Shown here in pieces: positions 16,915 through 26,080 of a DNA stretch of 64,000 bases. Each line of letters begins with the position of its first letter. Within the stretch, counting starts at the first letter, position 1. Below the pieces are notes generated by a model that was given only the letters and a program-made list of their open reading frames with translations, was not told where the DNA came from and ran no database searches. The DNA comes from CAYFZO01 sp965226235 (GTDB lineage: Bacteria; Pseudomonadota; Gammaproteobacteria; Poriferisulfidales; Oxydemutatoraceae), in assembly GCA_965226235.1 (NCBI GenBank), contig OZ245335.1:124001-188000 (forward strand). The letters are read 5' to 3'. The position numbers and the translations under genes are program-made.

Positions 16915-18756
16915 TTACAGGGCATACAGCGGCAGCGGTTTGCCACGGTGGAATCGGGCCCACGGAAGTTTTCGAAACAGATGCCGGTTTCCCTCGATGG
17001 AGATTTGTCCGGTTTTTCCGTCGAGTGACAGACGGGCCAGATGCATACGCCGGAGCTGCCTTACCAGCTTTTCCGCGTCAGCGCCAAGTGCCCACAGGCG
17101 CATCAACTTGCCCGGTTCGACGTCGCTGAAGCTTTCCCGATAGATGATGGCCGGGATGTCGCAGTAAGTGAGTCCGTCCAGATCGCGCCCTGTGTTCAGG
17201 GATTTCGGGTTGTAAATCTGGGAGGTCGCATAAGTAGGCAATGTATCTACATAGTGGAACTTCATCTGCGGGAATATCATGACGGCGCGGTCCGAATCCG
17301 CAAACAGCATGGAAGCGCTGATATCATCGCGGATGCGTGGTTCGAATTGCGGTGTCTCGCCCAGGACCGTCGATACCAGGCGGTAGCGGTCGATGCTCTG
17401 GTCGATCTGAAACAGCGATTGGATCGGGACCGCGTAATCGACGAAACCTGGATCGTAACGAACGACCTCGCGGATCTCTCCACCCAGCCGGACATATTCG
17501 TTTTCAAAAGCACTATAGAGGCGTTCCCCCCAGGCATCGTCGGGTGTCAACGCGACGATGAATCGGTGTCCGTCGCTCCAGATCCTGTGCGCTGCCTGCA
17601 AGGCTTCGTCTTCCGGGGACAGGCCGAACTGGAACAGTTTGCTTTGCGGCGTGGGCATCCCTGGAGTTGCGTAATTCAGGGTAATGGTCGGTATCTCGAA
17701 GGAGGTGTTTTCAATCAACGTGTTGACCTCCGCCTTCAATAGCGGACCGATGACCATTCCGACCGCTTCGTCCGCGACGGATTTTTCATAAATTGCCACA
17801 ATGTCCGTCGATTGGTCCGTGTTATGAACGGCGAAGGCATACCGGGGTGTCGCGCTTGCCTGATAAGAACTCATAAAGCCGTCTCTTACCGCTCTGCCTA
17901 CCTTGGCGTAAGGCCCGGTCATCGGCAGCAGCAGCACTACTTTTCCGGGCCGGTAATCAAGGTAGGCCCAGCGCGCATGCAGCTTTTCGCCGAATGAATC
18001 AGGCAACCGCCAGCGATCGTTGGTTTTTTGCCAGGCGCCATATCGCTCCTTCAGTACTTCACGGTCTATCTCGATCGGCGTTGCCAGTGCCGCGAGTTCC
18101 AGCCACGGTCGTACCGTCGGGTCAGGGTTGCCGGCAAGCTCTTCCTTGACTCGCTCAGGGCGCAGATACAGCAGGGCATCCAACAGCGAGGCGATGTTTT
18201 GCGGGCGTTGTTCCTCGTCGAGCAGCGTATGCAGTACCAGGTGCAGTTCTATACCCTCGACGAATGCATCGCCCGATAACCGGGCATTGGCTGCCAGGTT
18301 CAGCGCGGTGATCCGGTCCTGTTTTTCGCCTTGCTCGATGAGTTCCAGCGGTAGTACGGCGGCTATTCTTTCGGGTTGATAGGTCTGCTGGTAAAAACGT
18401 GCTTCCGCGATGCGTTTTTTCAGCAGTAGCGGCTTTTCCAGGTTTTCCTCCGGGATTTGCAGCAGGTAGCGGTGTGCCTCCAGCAAATGGCTCGCTTCAA
18501 GCAGGAGGTTGACTGCCCGGATCTGCATTTCCTGCTGGTGGGGGGATGGTAGTTGGGGCGCGAAAGACCACAGGTGGTCTGCGGCCGCAACGTATTGGCC
18601 GTCGAGTGTGAGTTCGTCCGCTTTCTGGTACGCGCTCTGCATGCCATCGTCGCGCGGAAAGAGAAGCAGATCAGGCAGTTGTATGGTACATCCACTTACG
18701 GCAACGGTCAGTACGACCATCGCAAGCGTATTGTCTGCTCGTACCAGAGAGCGCAT
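16915..18756 (-). CDS. lpoA: Penicillin-binding protein activator LpoA
   Basis: 613-residue outer-membrane lipoprotein that, in E. coli, reaches through the periplasm to stimulate PBP1A. The signal peptide ends in a lipobox VSGC with Cys at residue 23. The N-terminal half is helical and TPR-like (AYQKADELTLDGQYVAAADHL region); the C-terminal half is a periplasmic-binding-protein fold starting near KVVLLLPMTGPYAKVGRAVRDGF, with VGPLL-type blocks. Start ATG 18756 places the signal peptide correctly; the longer frame runs antisense into rsmI. It is divergent from rsmI with 46 bp between starts. Confidence 0.9.
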   Translation of the reverse strand: MRSLVRADNTLAMVVLTVAVSGCTIQLPDLLLFPRDDGMQSAYQKADELTLDGQYVAAADHLWSFAPQLPSPHQQEMQIRAVNLLLEASHLLEAHRYLLQIPEENLEKPLLLKKRIAEARFYQQTYQPERIAAVLPLELIEQGEKQDRITALNLAANARLSGDAFVEGIELHLVLHTLLDEEQRPQNIASLLDALLYLRPERVKEELAGNPDPTVRPWLELAALATPIEIDREVLKERYGAWQKTNDRWRLPDSFGEKLHARWAYLDYRPGKVVLLLPMTGPYAKVGRAVRDGFMSSYQASATPRYAFAVHNTDQSTDIVAIYEKSVADEAVGMVIGPLLKAEVNTLIENTSFEIPTITLNYATPGMPTPQSKLFQFGLSPEDEALQAAHRIWSDGHRFIVALTPDDAWGERLYSAFENEYVRLGGEIREVVRYDPGFVDYAVPIQSLFQIDQSIDRYRLVSTVLGETPQFEPRIRDDISASMLFADSDRAVMIFPQMKFHYVDTLPTYATSQIYNPKSLNTGRDLDGLTYCDIPAIIYRESFSDVEPGKLMRLWALGADAEKLVRQLRRMHLARLSLDGKTGQISIEGNRHLFRKLPWARFHRGKPLPLYAL

Positions 18757-18792
18757 CAAAGACGGTATAGAATAGCTCGGTGAAGCACCTTG

Positions 18793-18798
18793 ATTATA
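18793..18798 (-). promoter_or_regulatory. Candidate -10 element for the lpoA operon
   Basis: The lpoA/rsmI gap (18757-18802) contains a perfect TATAAT on the minus strand at 18798-18793 and a TAGAAT on the plus strand at 18768-18773. No good -35 was recognised for either, so the call rests on the hexamer and the divergent arrangement alone. Confidence 0.35.
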
Positions 18799-18802
18799 CC
18801 TT

Positions 18803-19666
18803 ATGAGTCTGGTTTCCGAAGGAAAACTGTTTGTCATCGCAACCCCGATAGGTAATCTTCGAGACATCAGCGCGCGTGCCATCGAGACGTTACGTAGCGT
18901 CGATTTGATCGTTTGCGAAGACACCCGCGTCAGCCGTCGTCTGCTGGATCGTTATGGTATCGATGCCCGCGTTTCCAGTCTGCATCAACATAATGAAAAA
19001 CGTCGGATCGCGGGGCTGCTGAAAAAACTCGGAGAAGGCTGGGCCATGGGATTGATCAGCGATGCGGGCACCCCTGTCGTCAGTGATCCTGGAAAATGGT
19101 TTGTTGCCGCAGCGCACGAAGCGGGTATCCGGATTGTTTCGATATCCGGGCCGAACGCCGCAGTGACGGCGCTCGCCGGTGCCGGCATCGATGCGGACCG
19201 CTTTGTTTTTGAGGGCTTTTTACCAGCGCGTCGTTCTGCGCGGCAAACCCGCCTGCGACAACTCGGTAGCGAGTACCGCACGATGGTTTTTTATGAAGCG
19301 CCGCATCGTATCGTGGCGACACTCGAGGATCTGGAATGGGCTTTTGGCACCGATAGAATGGCCTGCGTGGCCAAGGAGTTGAGCAAAATAAACGAGCACT
19401 TTTTTCGCGCGCCGCTGGGACAGATAAGACCGTGGCTGACCGGTGCCGCTGAACGGTGCAAGGGAGAGTTCGTGGTAGTGGTTTCAGGCGCGTTGCAGGA
19501 GGCGCGTGAGGCCGAAGCCGAGGTGCGTATTTCACCGACGCGATTACTTGAATCCTTGCTGCAGCACTTACCCGCGCGCACGGCGGCAAAGCTTGTCGCC
19601 GAAATCGGTGGAGGCGCCAGCAATCAACTGTACAAGGTGGCGCTCGAAGTCAAGGACAGGCTCTGA
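18803..19666 (+). CDS. rsmI: 16S rRNA C1402 ribose 2'-O-methyltransferase RsmI
   Basis: 287-residue tetrapyrrole-methylase-fold enzyme that uses SAM to methylate the ribose of C1402 in the ribosomal P site. Diagnostic blocks are LFVIATPIGNLRDISARAIETL, IVCEDTRVSRRLLDRYGI, GLISDAGTPVVSDPG and ISGPNAAVTALAGAGI, plus FYEAPHRIVATLEDL. The start ATG 18803 is preceded by the short divergent region shared with lpoA. Gene order matches yraL-yraM in E. coli; RNase P RNA, often nearby in related genomes, was not found. Confidence 0.95.
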   Translation: MSLVSEGKLFVIATPIGNLRDISARAIETLRSVDLIVCEDTRVSRRLLDRYGIDARVSSLHQHNEKRRIAGLLKKLGEGWAMGLISDAGTPVVSDPGKWFVAAAHEAGIRIVSISGPNAAVTALAGAGIDADRFVFEGFLPARRSARQTRLRQLGSEYRTMVFYEAPHRIVATLEDLEWAFGTDRMACVAKELSKINEHFFRAPLGQIRPWLTGAAERCKGEFVVVVSGALQEAREAEAEVRISPTRLLESLLQHLPARTAAKLVAEIGGGASNQLYKVALEVKDRL

Positions 19667-19674
19667 AGGTCTCT

Positions 19675-20223
19675 TCAAAGCCACTTGATCGAACAGCCGA
19701 TGCTCGGTTTCTGCAAATCTGGGGCTGTGCCGGTGGCCGCGATCATTTTCATCGCTTCGAACAGCTCCCGGTCCGCGTCGGGGCGGGCATCCATGCCGCT
19801 GTTATCGAGGCGCCCGCGGTAGCATAATCGCAGTTCCTTGCCGTAGCCGAAAAAGTCGGGCGTACATACCGCACCATAGCGCTTTGCGGTTTCCTGGGTC
19901 GCGTCGAGCAGGTAGGGAAAGGGGTAGTTGAATCGCTCGGAAATTTTCTGCATTTGTTCAAAAGAGTCTTCCGGATAGTCGGTCGGATCGTTTGACATGA
20001 TCGCCACCGACGCGACGGAATGCTGCATCAGTTCGCGCGTGTCCCGGACAATCCTTTCCCGCACGGCCTTGACGTAGGGGCAGTGGTTGCATATGAACAT
20101 CACCAGCGTGCCGTTTGCGCCCTGGCAGTCCGCGAGTGTATAAGTGCGACCATCGGTTGCCGGCAATTTGAAATCGGGAGCGTCGTTGCCGATGGTTCCC
20201 GGGGGCGTTACGGTTTTTGCCAT
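19675..20223 (-). CDS. Thioredoxin-fold AhpC/TSA-family protein
   Basis: 182-residue thioredoxin-fold protein resembling the redoxin/AhpC-TSA group of putative thiol-disulfide enzymes. It shows NDAPDFKLPATDGRTYTLAD, then MFICNHCPYVKAVRERI with a CxxC-type CNHC motif near residue 47, and YLLDATQETAKRYGAVCTPDFFGY with the cis-Pro region. No signal peptide is seen, so it is probably cytoplasmic. The substrate is unknown. Start ATG 20223 gives the family N-terminus. It is convergent with rsmI (8 bp apart) and divergent from metK. Confidence 0.8.
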   Translation of the reverse strand: MAKTVTPPGTIGNDAPDFKLPATDGRTYTLADCQGANGTLVMFICNHCPYVKAVRERIVRDTRELMQHSVASVAIMSNDPTDYPEDSFEQMQKISERFNYPFPYLLDATQETAKRYGAVCTPDFFGYGKELRLCYRGRLDNSGMDARPDADRELFEAMKMIAATGTAPDLQKPSIGCSIKWL

Positions 20224-20370
20224 TATAATAGCCCTCTGTTGATCCAGGACGGTGGTGTGAACATTGTACACGTCCCGGAGCAGGGTGGCATCCGCATTAC
20301 GCTGGCAGTGCTGGGGGTTTCAGGGGGCCTGACCTCGGGTCACGTTGCAGATTTCCGGACAATTTGAATT

Positions 20371-21522
20371 ATGCGAGACAGTTTTGTGTTTACTTCCGAG
20401 TCCGTCTCCGCGGGGCACCCGGACAAGATCTGCGACCAGATATCCGATGCCGTTCTCGACGCACACCTGACCGAGGACAAGGGCTCGCGCGTTGCCTGCG
20501 AGACCTTGATCAAGGACAACACGGTTGTGCTGGCGGGGGAAATCAGTTCGTCATTCGAGCCCGATTACGTTGCTTTGGTCAGGGACAGCCTGCGCAAGAT
20601 AGGTTATGACGACCCGGCCCTCGGATGCTGCGCCGATACCTGCTGCGTCATAGTGCTGTTGGGCGGGCAGTCGTCCAACATAGCACAGGGCGTAGATCAA
20701 GAATGTGGAGAGCAGGGTGCCGGCGACCAAGGGATCATGTTCGGTTACGCGGTCAATGAAACCGATTGCTTGATGCCTGCTCCCATAGAATACGCGCATC
20801 GCCTGCTCAGAAGGCACGCCGAGCTCAGGGAAAAAGGGGAACCCTCCTGGCTGCGCCCGGATGCGAAAAGCCAGGTGACGTTGCGGTATGAGGATGGACG
20901 TCCGGTGGCGGTAGACAAGGTGGTTTTTTCAGCCCAGCACGATGAAGGTATCAGCCCGTCGGAGATCGAAAACTTTATCGAGGACAAGATTATCAGGCAG
21001 GTATTGCCGCGTGAGTGGTTCCATGAAGGCACCAGATGCTGGATCAACCCGACCGGCAAGTTCGTCATCGGTGGTCCGGCCGGCGACTGCGGTCTGACCG
21101 GCAGAAAAATCATCGTCGATACCTACGGTGGGATGGCGCGTCATGGCGGTGGCGCATTTTCCGGCAAGGATCCATCGAAAGTCGATCGCTCGGCAGCCTA
21201 TGCCGCTCGGTATATCGTGAAGAATATCGTCGCGGCAGGACTGGCCTCGAGGTGTGAAATTCAGTTGTCGTACGCGATCGGGCGGTCTGAGCCTGTTTCC
21301 ATTCATGTCGACACTTTCTGCACCGGCTGCGGGGTGTCTGACGAGGATATTGAAAAACGGATCCCTGAACATTTTGACCTGACCCCACGTGGCATAATCA
21401 AAACGCTTGATTTGCTGCGGCCGATCTATTTCGACACCGCCGCGTATGGTCATTTTGGTCGCGACGGGTTTTCATGGGAACGTTGCGACAGGGTGGAAAA
21501 ACTAAAGGAGGCATTTGCCTGA
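20371..21522 (+). CDS. metK: S-adenosylmethionine synthetase
   Basis: 383-residue enzyme making SAM from methionine and ATP. All signatures are visible: FTSESVSAGHPDKICDQISDAVLDA at the N-terminus, GAGDQGIMFGYAVNET (the GAGDQG hexapeptide), FVIGGPAGDCGLTGRKIIVDTYGG and GGGAFSGKDPSKVDRSAAYAARYI (the GGGAFSGKD nonapeptide). A 147-bp leader separates it from the divergent redoxin gene and contains TATAAT at 20224-20229 on the plus strand; I could not recognise a SAM or SAH riboswitch in it. It is followed one base later by ahcY. Confidence 0.97.
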   Translation: MRDSFVFTSESVSAGHPDKICDQISDAVLDAHLTEDKGSRVACETLIKDNTVVLAGEISSSFEPDYVALVRDSLRKIGYDDPALGCCADTCCVIVLLGGQSSNIAQGVDQECGEQGAGDQGIMFGYAVNETDCLMPAPIEYAHRLLRRHAELREKGEPSWLRPDAKSQVTLRYEDGRPVAVDKVVFSAQHDEGISPSEIENFIEDKIIRQVLPREWFHEGTRCWINPTGKFVIGGPAGDCGLTGRKIIVDTYGGMARHGGGAFSGKDPSKVDRSAAYAARYIVKNIVAAGLASRCEIQLSYAIGRSEPVSIHVDTFCTGCGVSDEDIEKRIPEHFDLTPRGIIKTLDLLRPIYFDTAAYGHFGRDGFSWERCDRVEKLKEAFA

Positions 21523-21523
21523 G

Positions 21524-22834
21524 ATGAGTCAGCCAGCAACCAAATTCACTGTCGACTACAAGGTCGCCGACATCAGTCTGGCCGAATGGGGCCGCAAGGA
21601 GATCACCATTGCCGAAACGGAGATGCCCGGCCTGATGGCACTGCGCGAGCGCTATCTCGACGAGCAGCCGCTCGCGGGCGCGCGCATCGCAGGTTGTCTG
21701 CACATGACCGTGCAGACGGCCGTGTTGATGGAGACCCTGCTGGCGCTTGGCGCCGAAGTGCGCTGGTCTTCCTGCAATGTTTTTTCGACCCAGGATCACG
21801 CGGCCGCAGCCATGGCGCTCGCCGGGATTCCGGTATTTGCCTGGAAAGAGGAGAGCGAGGCCGAATACTGGTGGTGCATCGATCAGACGGTCTGCGGAAG
21901 AAGCGACTGGCAACCGGACCTGTTGCTTGACGACGGCGGCGATTTGATGGCGCGCGTACATACTCACTACCCGCAACTGCTTGCGCGCATCAAGGGCGTC
22001 TCGGAAGAGACCACGACCGGGGTGCAGCGTTTGTGTGAGATGCACCGCAATAAAGAGCTCAAAACCGTTGCCATCAACGTCAATGATTCGGTAACGAAAT
22101 CCAAGTTTGACAACGTGTACGGGTGCCGCGAGTCCTTGCTCGACGGTCTCAAGCGCGCCACCGACGTGATGGTGGCAGGCAAGACCGCGGTAATCTGCGG
22201 CTATGGCGGGGTCGGCAAAGGCTGCGCTCAATCGTTGCGTGGGCAGGGTTGTATCGTGTGGGTTACCGAAATAGATCCCATCTGTGCATTGCAGGCCGCG
22301 ATGGAAGGCTACCGGGTGGTGACCATGGAATATGCCGCCGCCAAGGCCGATATTTTTGTCACCGCTACCGGTAATGCACATGTGATCAGGCGCGAGCACA
22401 TGGAACGCATGAAAAATCAGGCCATCGTCTGCAACATCGGCCACTTCGATAACGAAATAGATGTCGCGGGTCTTGAGGATTGCGCCAGGGAGAACATCAA
22501 GCCGCAGGTGGATCACGTGATTTTTCCGGATAACAAGCGCATCATCCTGCTGGCTGAAGGCAGACTGGTCAACCTCGGCTGTGCAACCGGGCATCCGAGC
22601 TTCGTCATGTCGAGCTCGTTTACCAACCAGGTGCTGGCCCAGATCGAGTTATGGAAGCATGCCGATCGTTACGGGATCGGCGTGCATGTTTTGCCAAAAC
22701 ATCTGGACGAAGAAGTGGCGCGATTGCATCTGGACAAGCTCGGGATCCAACTGACCAGCCTGAGCGAGGAACAGGCACGCTATATCGGGGTCAAGGTCGG
22801 GGGGCCGTACAAGCCAGAGAATTATCGTTATTGA
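21524..22834 (+). CDS. ahcY: S-adenosylhomocysteine hydrolase
   Basis: 436-residue NAD-dependent enzyme that splits S-adenosylhomocysteine into homocysteine and adenosine, removing the inhibitory by-product of SAM methylation. Blocks seen are IADISLAEWGRKEI-like N-terminus, ALGAEVRWSSCNVFSTQDHAAAA, CGYGGVGKGCAQSLRGQG (NAD binding), VVTMEYAAAKADIFVTATGN and the C-terminal GGPYKPENYRY that reaches into the neighbouring active site. A strong AAAGGAGG lies at 21504-21511; ATG 21524 is preferred over a TTG at 21515, which sits too close to it. It overlaps nothing and is coupled to metK by 1-bp spacing. Confidence 0.97.
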   Translation: MSQPATKFTVDYKVADISLAEWGRKEITIAETEMPGLMALRERYLDEQPLAGARIAGCLHMTVQTAVLMETLLALGAEVRWSSCNVFSTQDHAAAAMALAGIPVFAWKEESEAEYWWCIDQTVCGRSDWQPDLLLDDGGDLMARVHTHYPQLLARIKGVSEETTTGVQRLCEMHRNKELKTVAINVNDSVTKSKFDNVYGCRESLLDGLKRATDVMVAGKTAVICGYGGVGKGCAQSLRGQGCIVWVTEIDPICALQAAMEGYRVVTMEYAAAKADIFVTATGNAHVIRREHMERMKNQAIVCNIGHFDNEIDVAGLEDCARENIKPQVDHVIFPDNKRIILLAEGRLVNLGCATGHPSFVMSSSFTNQVLAQIELWKHADRYGIGVHVLPKHLDEEVARLHLDKLGIQLTSLSEEQARYIGVKVGGPYKPENYRY

Positions 22835-22866
22835 TTCGCATACGTGGCGCCGGGTTGCGTGAGGGC

Positions 22867-23664
22867 ATGAAGATCCCGCGAATTTATTCTGATGTAGCGT
22901 TGCTTGCCGGCAAGGAAGTCGTCCTGCATGGCGACCGGCACCACTACCTGACCCACGTACTGCGTTTGTCGGCCGGCGACCCGGTTGCCTTGTTCAATGA
23001 CGCGGGCGAGTTTCATTGCCGCATCGTGGCGGTCGAGCGCAACCGAAGTATTCTGCTGTGCGCGCGCAGGGTCGCTTCGTTGCCGGCGTCCCGTCTGCAG
23101 GTGACGCTGCACGTTTGCCTGGCCAAAAGCCGGAGCATGGATCTTGCGGTGCAGAAAGCGACCGAGTTGGGGGTGGCGGTGATTCAGCCGGTAGCGGCGG
23201 CTCGCTCGGTTGTATCGCTGGCGATGGGTACACGCAGGCTCCCTCACTGGCGAGGCATAACCCGCAGTGCCTGTGAGCAGTGCGGGCGAGGTGACGTACC
23301 GGTGGTTACAGAACCATTGCCGCTCAAGGACGTTACAGTGCCGCGGGATACCGTGGCGCTGGTACTGGATCCGGATTGTCGGCGTAGCCTGACGACAGAG
23401 CTTCGCGCGTCGCAGGGTTCACGCTTTGCTGTTCTCGTCGGTCCCGAAGGTGGTCTGATCGAGGGCGAGGTGGCGGACGTTGTGCGGCGCGGGTTCACGC
23501 CGGTGTCCCTGGGGCCGCGCCTGCTGCGTGTCGAAACCGCGGTTGCGGTGGCACTGGGTGTACTACAGGCTTTGCTCGGTGATTTTGCCGAACCGACGAA
23601 CCATCCCGGTCCGCACCCCACGTCTAATAATGGGAAGCCACGTAGCTTTCGACGAGATGTTTGA
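22867..23664 (+). CDS. rsmE: 16S rRNA m3U1498 methyltransferase RsmE
   Basis: 265-residue SPOUT-class methyltransferase for U1498 of 16S rRNA. The PUA-like N-terminal part (MKIPRIYSD..HYLTHVLRLSAGDPVALFN) is followed by the knot domain with LAKSRSMDLAVQKATELGV, SACEQCGRGDVP, LVGPEGGLIEGEV and SLGPRLLRVETAVAVALGVLQ. ATG 22867 matches the usual N-terminus; a TTG at 22831 would add 12 residues. It completes a metK-ahcY-rsmE set, all concerned with SAM. Its last 41 bp overlap the 3' end of convergent ispG, and the C-terminal ~20 residues look like an unconserved extension. Confidence 0.92.
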   Translation: MKIPRIYSDVALLAGKEVVLHGDRHHYLTHVLRLSAGDPVALFNDAGEFHCRIVAVERNRSILLCARRVASLPASRLQVTLHVCLAKSRSMDLAVQKATELGVAVIQPVAAARSVVSLAMGTRRLPHWRGITRSACEQCGRGDVPVVTEPLPLKDVTVPRDTVALVLDPDCRRSLTTELRASQGSRFAVLVGPEGGLIEGEVADVVRRGFTPVSLGPRLLRVETAVAVALGVLQALLGDFAEPTNHPGPHPTSNNGKPRSFRRDV

Positions 23665-24856
23665 AATCGTTGGCGATGGTGTCGCCCTTTAGCGTCGTGG
23701 CTTTCTCGCCGTCTATGTAAACCGGTGCCACCGGGTTCTCACCTGAGCCGGGCAGGCTGATGCCGATGTTCGCGTGCCTGCTTTCACCCGGGCCGTTGAC
23801 CACGCATCCCATCACCGCAACCGTCATGTTCCTGGCCCCGGGGCGTTCCTGCTCCCAGTGCACCATGCGGTCATCGAGGTAGGTTTTGATTTCCCCGGCC
23901 AGTTCCCGAAAAAAGGCACTGTCGGTGCGTCCGCACCCTGGGCACGCGACCACATCGGGGGAGAATGCCCTGATTTTCAGGCTTTGCAACACCTCGCGCG
24001 CGATTTTGACTTCTTCGTCGCGGTCTGCGCCGGGTTCCGGGGTCAGCGAGACCCGAATCGTGTCGCCGATGCCTTCGGCCAGCAGAATCGTCAGTGCCGC
24101 AGTCGAAGAAACCACCCCTTTTCGGCCCATGCCGGCTTCGGTCAGGCCGATATGCAAGGGATAATCGCACTCGGCGGCGAGTCGGCGGTAAACCTGCACG
24201 ACTTCACCCACGTCGCTGAGTTTGCACGACACGATGATGCGGTCGTGGGTCAAGCCAACCGCTTCGGCCCGGCGGGCACTTTCCAAGGCCGATTCGACCA
24301 GCACCTCTCGCGTAACCAGTGGTAACGGGGCTGGATTTTCACGAGCGGCATTGTCGTCCAGCCGACGGGCGAGCAAGTCCTGGTCGAGGCTGCCCCAGTT
24401 GACACCGATACGTACCGGCTTGTCGAATCGACAGGCACATTCGACCATGCGCGCGAAGTGAGAGTCGCGTAGCCCGCCTCTGCCGATATTGCCGGGGTTG
24501 ATGCGCAGTTTCGCCAGTGCCTCCCCGCACGCGGGATAGTTTTCGAGCAGGGTATAACCATTGAAATGAAAATCGCCCACCAACGGGACATCGACCCCAA
24601 GCACCGCGAGGCGTTCGGCGATTTTCGGCACTGCGCGCGCGGCGGCCTTGTCGTTGACGGCAACGCGTACGATTTCCGACCCGGCTCGTGCCAGTGCCGC
24701 AATCTGGGAGACTACGCGGGTGATTTCCGAAGTCGCCACATCGGTCATCGACTGCACCACTACCGGCGCGTCTCCTCCGATGAGGATATTGCCGACCTGC
24801 ACGGCGGTCGACTTCCGCCTGGCCTGCGGGAAACCCGTAGTGTCAACCATTTCCAT
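23624..24856 (-). CDS. ispG: 4-hydroxy-3-methylbut-2-enyl diphosphate synthase (IspG/GcpE)
   Basis: 410-residue [4Fe-4S] enzyme of the MEP isoprenoid pathway converting MEcPP to HMBPP. The TIM-barrel half contains VQSMTDVATSEIT, VPLVGDFHFNGY and LRINPGNIGRGG; the C-terminal iron-sulfur half contains CPGCGRTD and MGCVVNGPGESRHANIGIS, supplying the three cysteines and the conserved Glu. Length is typical of gammaproteobacterial IspG. It is transcribed alone here, convergent with rsmE, rather than beside hisS as in E. coli. Confidence 0.96.
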   Translation of the reverse strand: MEMVDTTGFPQARRKSTAVQVGNILIGGDAPVVVQSMTDVATSEITRVVSQIAALARAGSEIVRVAVNDKAAARAVPKIAERLAVLGVDVPLVGDFHFNGYTLLENYPACGEALAKLRINPGNIGRGGLRDSHFARMVECACRFDKPVRIGVNWGSLDQDLLARRLDDNAARENPAPLPLVTREVLVESALESARRAEAVGLTHDRIIVSCKLSDVGEVVQVYRRLAAECDYPLHIGLTEAGMGRKGVVSSTAALTILLAEGIGDTIRVSLTPEPGADRDEEVKIAREVLQSLKIRAFSPDVVACPGCGRTDSAFFRELAGEIKTYLDDRMVHWEQERPGARNMTVAVMGCVVNGPGESRHANIGISLPGSGENPVAPVYIDGEKATTLKGDTIANDFKHLVESYVASHY

Positions 24857-25101
24857 AGTCTGTCATTATAATGTTTCGTTTCGGGCGATTTGCTGGCGGC
24901 CTCTTTGCGGTTCGCCAGATGCAGACCGTGGCTTATGAATATGCTGGATTCATCCTGGCAGGATCACTTCTTGGGCGAGGGGGCCGCACCCCTTCGGGTT
25001 CCTCCTGCTTCGCCGTATGTTCGGATAGCTCGCGCGCGTCGCTCCGATCACTTTACACGAGGCATTTTCCACGCGATGCCCGCAGAAAAAACAAAGCTGT
25101 A
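24857..25101. other. Intergenic region between ispG and the YjbQ gene
   Basis: About 245 bp between divergent genes. A small stem with a CTTCGG-type tetraloop is visible around 24983-24995, but nothing that can be named. An open frame reaches back to 24871 but its translation looks unlike a protein N-terminus, so I leave it as regulatory or spacer sequence. Confidence 0.4.
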
Positions 25102-25512
25102 ATGGTCGAGCAGCATCCGATTCAATGCCGGACCAACGGGCGAGGCTTCTACGACCTCACCGCCCAGGTGCAGTCTCATGTGGGAAGGAGTGAAGCAGGC
25201 TTATGCAACGTGTTTATCCAGCATACCAGTGCTTCGCTTCTGATCACGGAGAATGCCGACCCCGAAGTCCATCGCGACCTTGAACGCTTTGCCTCGAGGC
25301 TGGCACCGGATGGAGACCCTTTGTTTCGCCACGTCACCGAAGGCCCCGACGATATGCCTGCTCATGTGCGTTCCGCCTTGACGCAGAGTTCGCTTACGAT
25401 CCCCTTTGCCGAGGGACGCCTGTGTCTGGGTACCTGGCAGGGTGTTTACCTGTGGGAACACCGCACATCGGCGCATTTGCGAAACGTGACGGTCAGCCTG
25501 CTGACGCGATAA
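25102..25512 (+). CDS. yjbQ: YjbQ family protein (UPF0047, secondary thiamine-phosphate synthase type)
   Basis: 136-residue YjbQ/UPF0047 protein. The signature runs from FIQHTSASLLITENADPEVHRDLERF through ITEGPDDMPAHVRSALTQSSLTIPF to LGTWQGVYLWEHR, containing the conserved His and Asp residues. E. coli YjbQ has weak thiamine-phosphate synthase activity, but the physiological role is uncertain. Start ATG 25102 gives the family length (about 138); the frame is open further upstream without recognisable sequence. Confidence 0.85.
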   Translation: MVEQHPIQCRTNGRGFYDLTAQVQSHVGRSEAGLCNVFIQHTSASLLITENADPEVHRDLERFASRLAPDGDPLFRHVTEGPDDMPAHVRSALTQSSLTIPFAEGRLCLGTWQGVYLWEHRTSAHLRNVTVSLLTR

Positions 25513-25678
25513 TAGAGAGGCAGCGGCTGCCTTCTGCCGGACTCGCACGGGAAACGCTGGAGAAAGCGTCGGGAGCGCAACTTCTCCGGAAAGTTTCCGG
25601 CTTATGCGTCGCAGGCTTGGAGACGATCCTGTAGGCCCCTCGGCTTTTACACACAATCAACAACCCCGGGAGAAAATC

Positions 25679-26080
25679 ATGTCTGAATTGGAAGCTCTGG
25701 AACAGGTCAAGCTCATGAGGCGTGATCTGCAGAGAATGAGGCTGGCTGTCATCGTGATCGCAGCGTTTTTTGTTTATGACGCTGTAGGGCCGTTTACTTT
25801 CAAGGAAGAACGAGTCGTGGTGCAGGATATGATCAAGGTGAAAGAGTTGGTCGTCGTCAACGATTTCGGTGAAAGGATCGCTTACCTGGGTAGCGATGAA
25901 ACAGGCGCCGGACTAGTGCTCGATGATGAGGCCGGCAATCGCCTCGAAGCGAGACCCGCTGCCGTCAGCCTGATCGTGCCGGATGGGGCAGATCTGTCTG
26001 TGCGATTGCGTGTGCGGCCCGACGGGATCGATGTCTACGACGCCGAGAGGCAGTTGGTCGGGGCATTCCCCGGCGGTTGA
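25679..26080 (+). CDS. Hypothetical membrane-anchored protein
   Basis: 133 residues, not recognised. A charged helical N-terminus (residues 1-20) is followed by one transmembrane segment (LAVIVIAAFFVYDAVGPF, about 22-40) and a soluble part that reads as beta strands (ERVVVQDMIKVKELVVVNDFGERIAYLGSDETGAG...), perhaps a small repetitive beta domain. GGGAG about 10 nt upstream of ATG 25679 supports the start. A 165-bp gap separates it from yjbQ. No function can be assigned. Confidence 0.7.
   Translation: MSELEALEQVKLMRRDLQRMRLAVIVIAAFFVYDAVGPFTFKEERVVVQDMIKVKELVVVNDFGERIAYLGSDETGAGLVLDDEAGNRLEARPAAVSLIVPDGADLSVRLRVRPDGIDVYDAERQLVGAFPGG

Noticed and set aside
20224..20370. Possible SAM or SAH riboswitch upstream of metK
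   Set aside because: I looked for conserved core elements of these classes in the 147-bp leader and could not align any; a covariance search would decide.
24980..25000. Small GC-rich hairpin with CTTCGG loop, considered as a terminator or small RNA
   Set aside because: No T-tract and no recognisable RNA family; stems like this are frequent by chance in GC-rich DNA.
24871..25101. In-frame extension of the YjbQ protein from ATG 24871
   Set aside because: The extra ~77 residues show no family similarity and YjbQ proteins are about 138 residues, matching ATG 25102.
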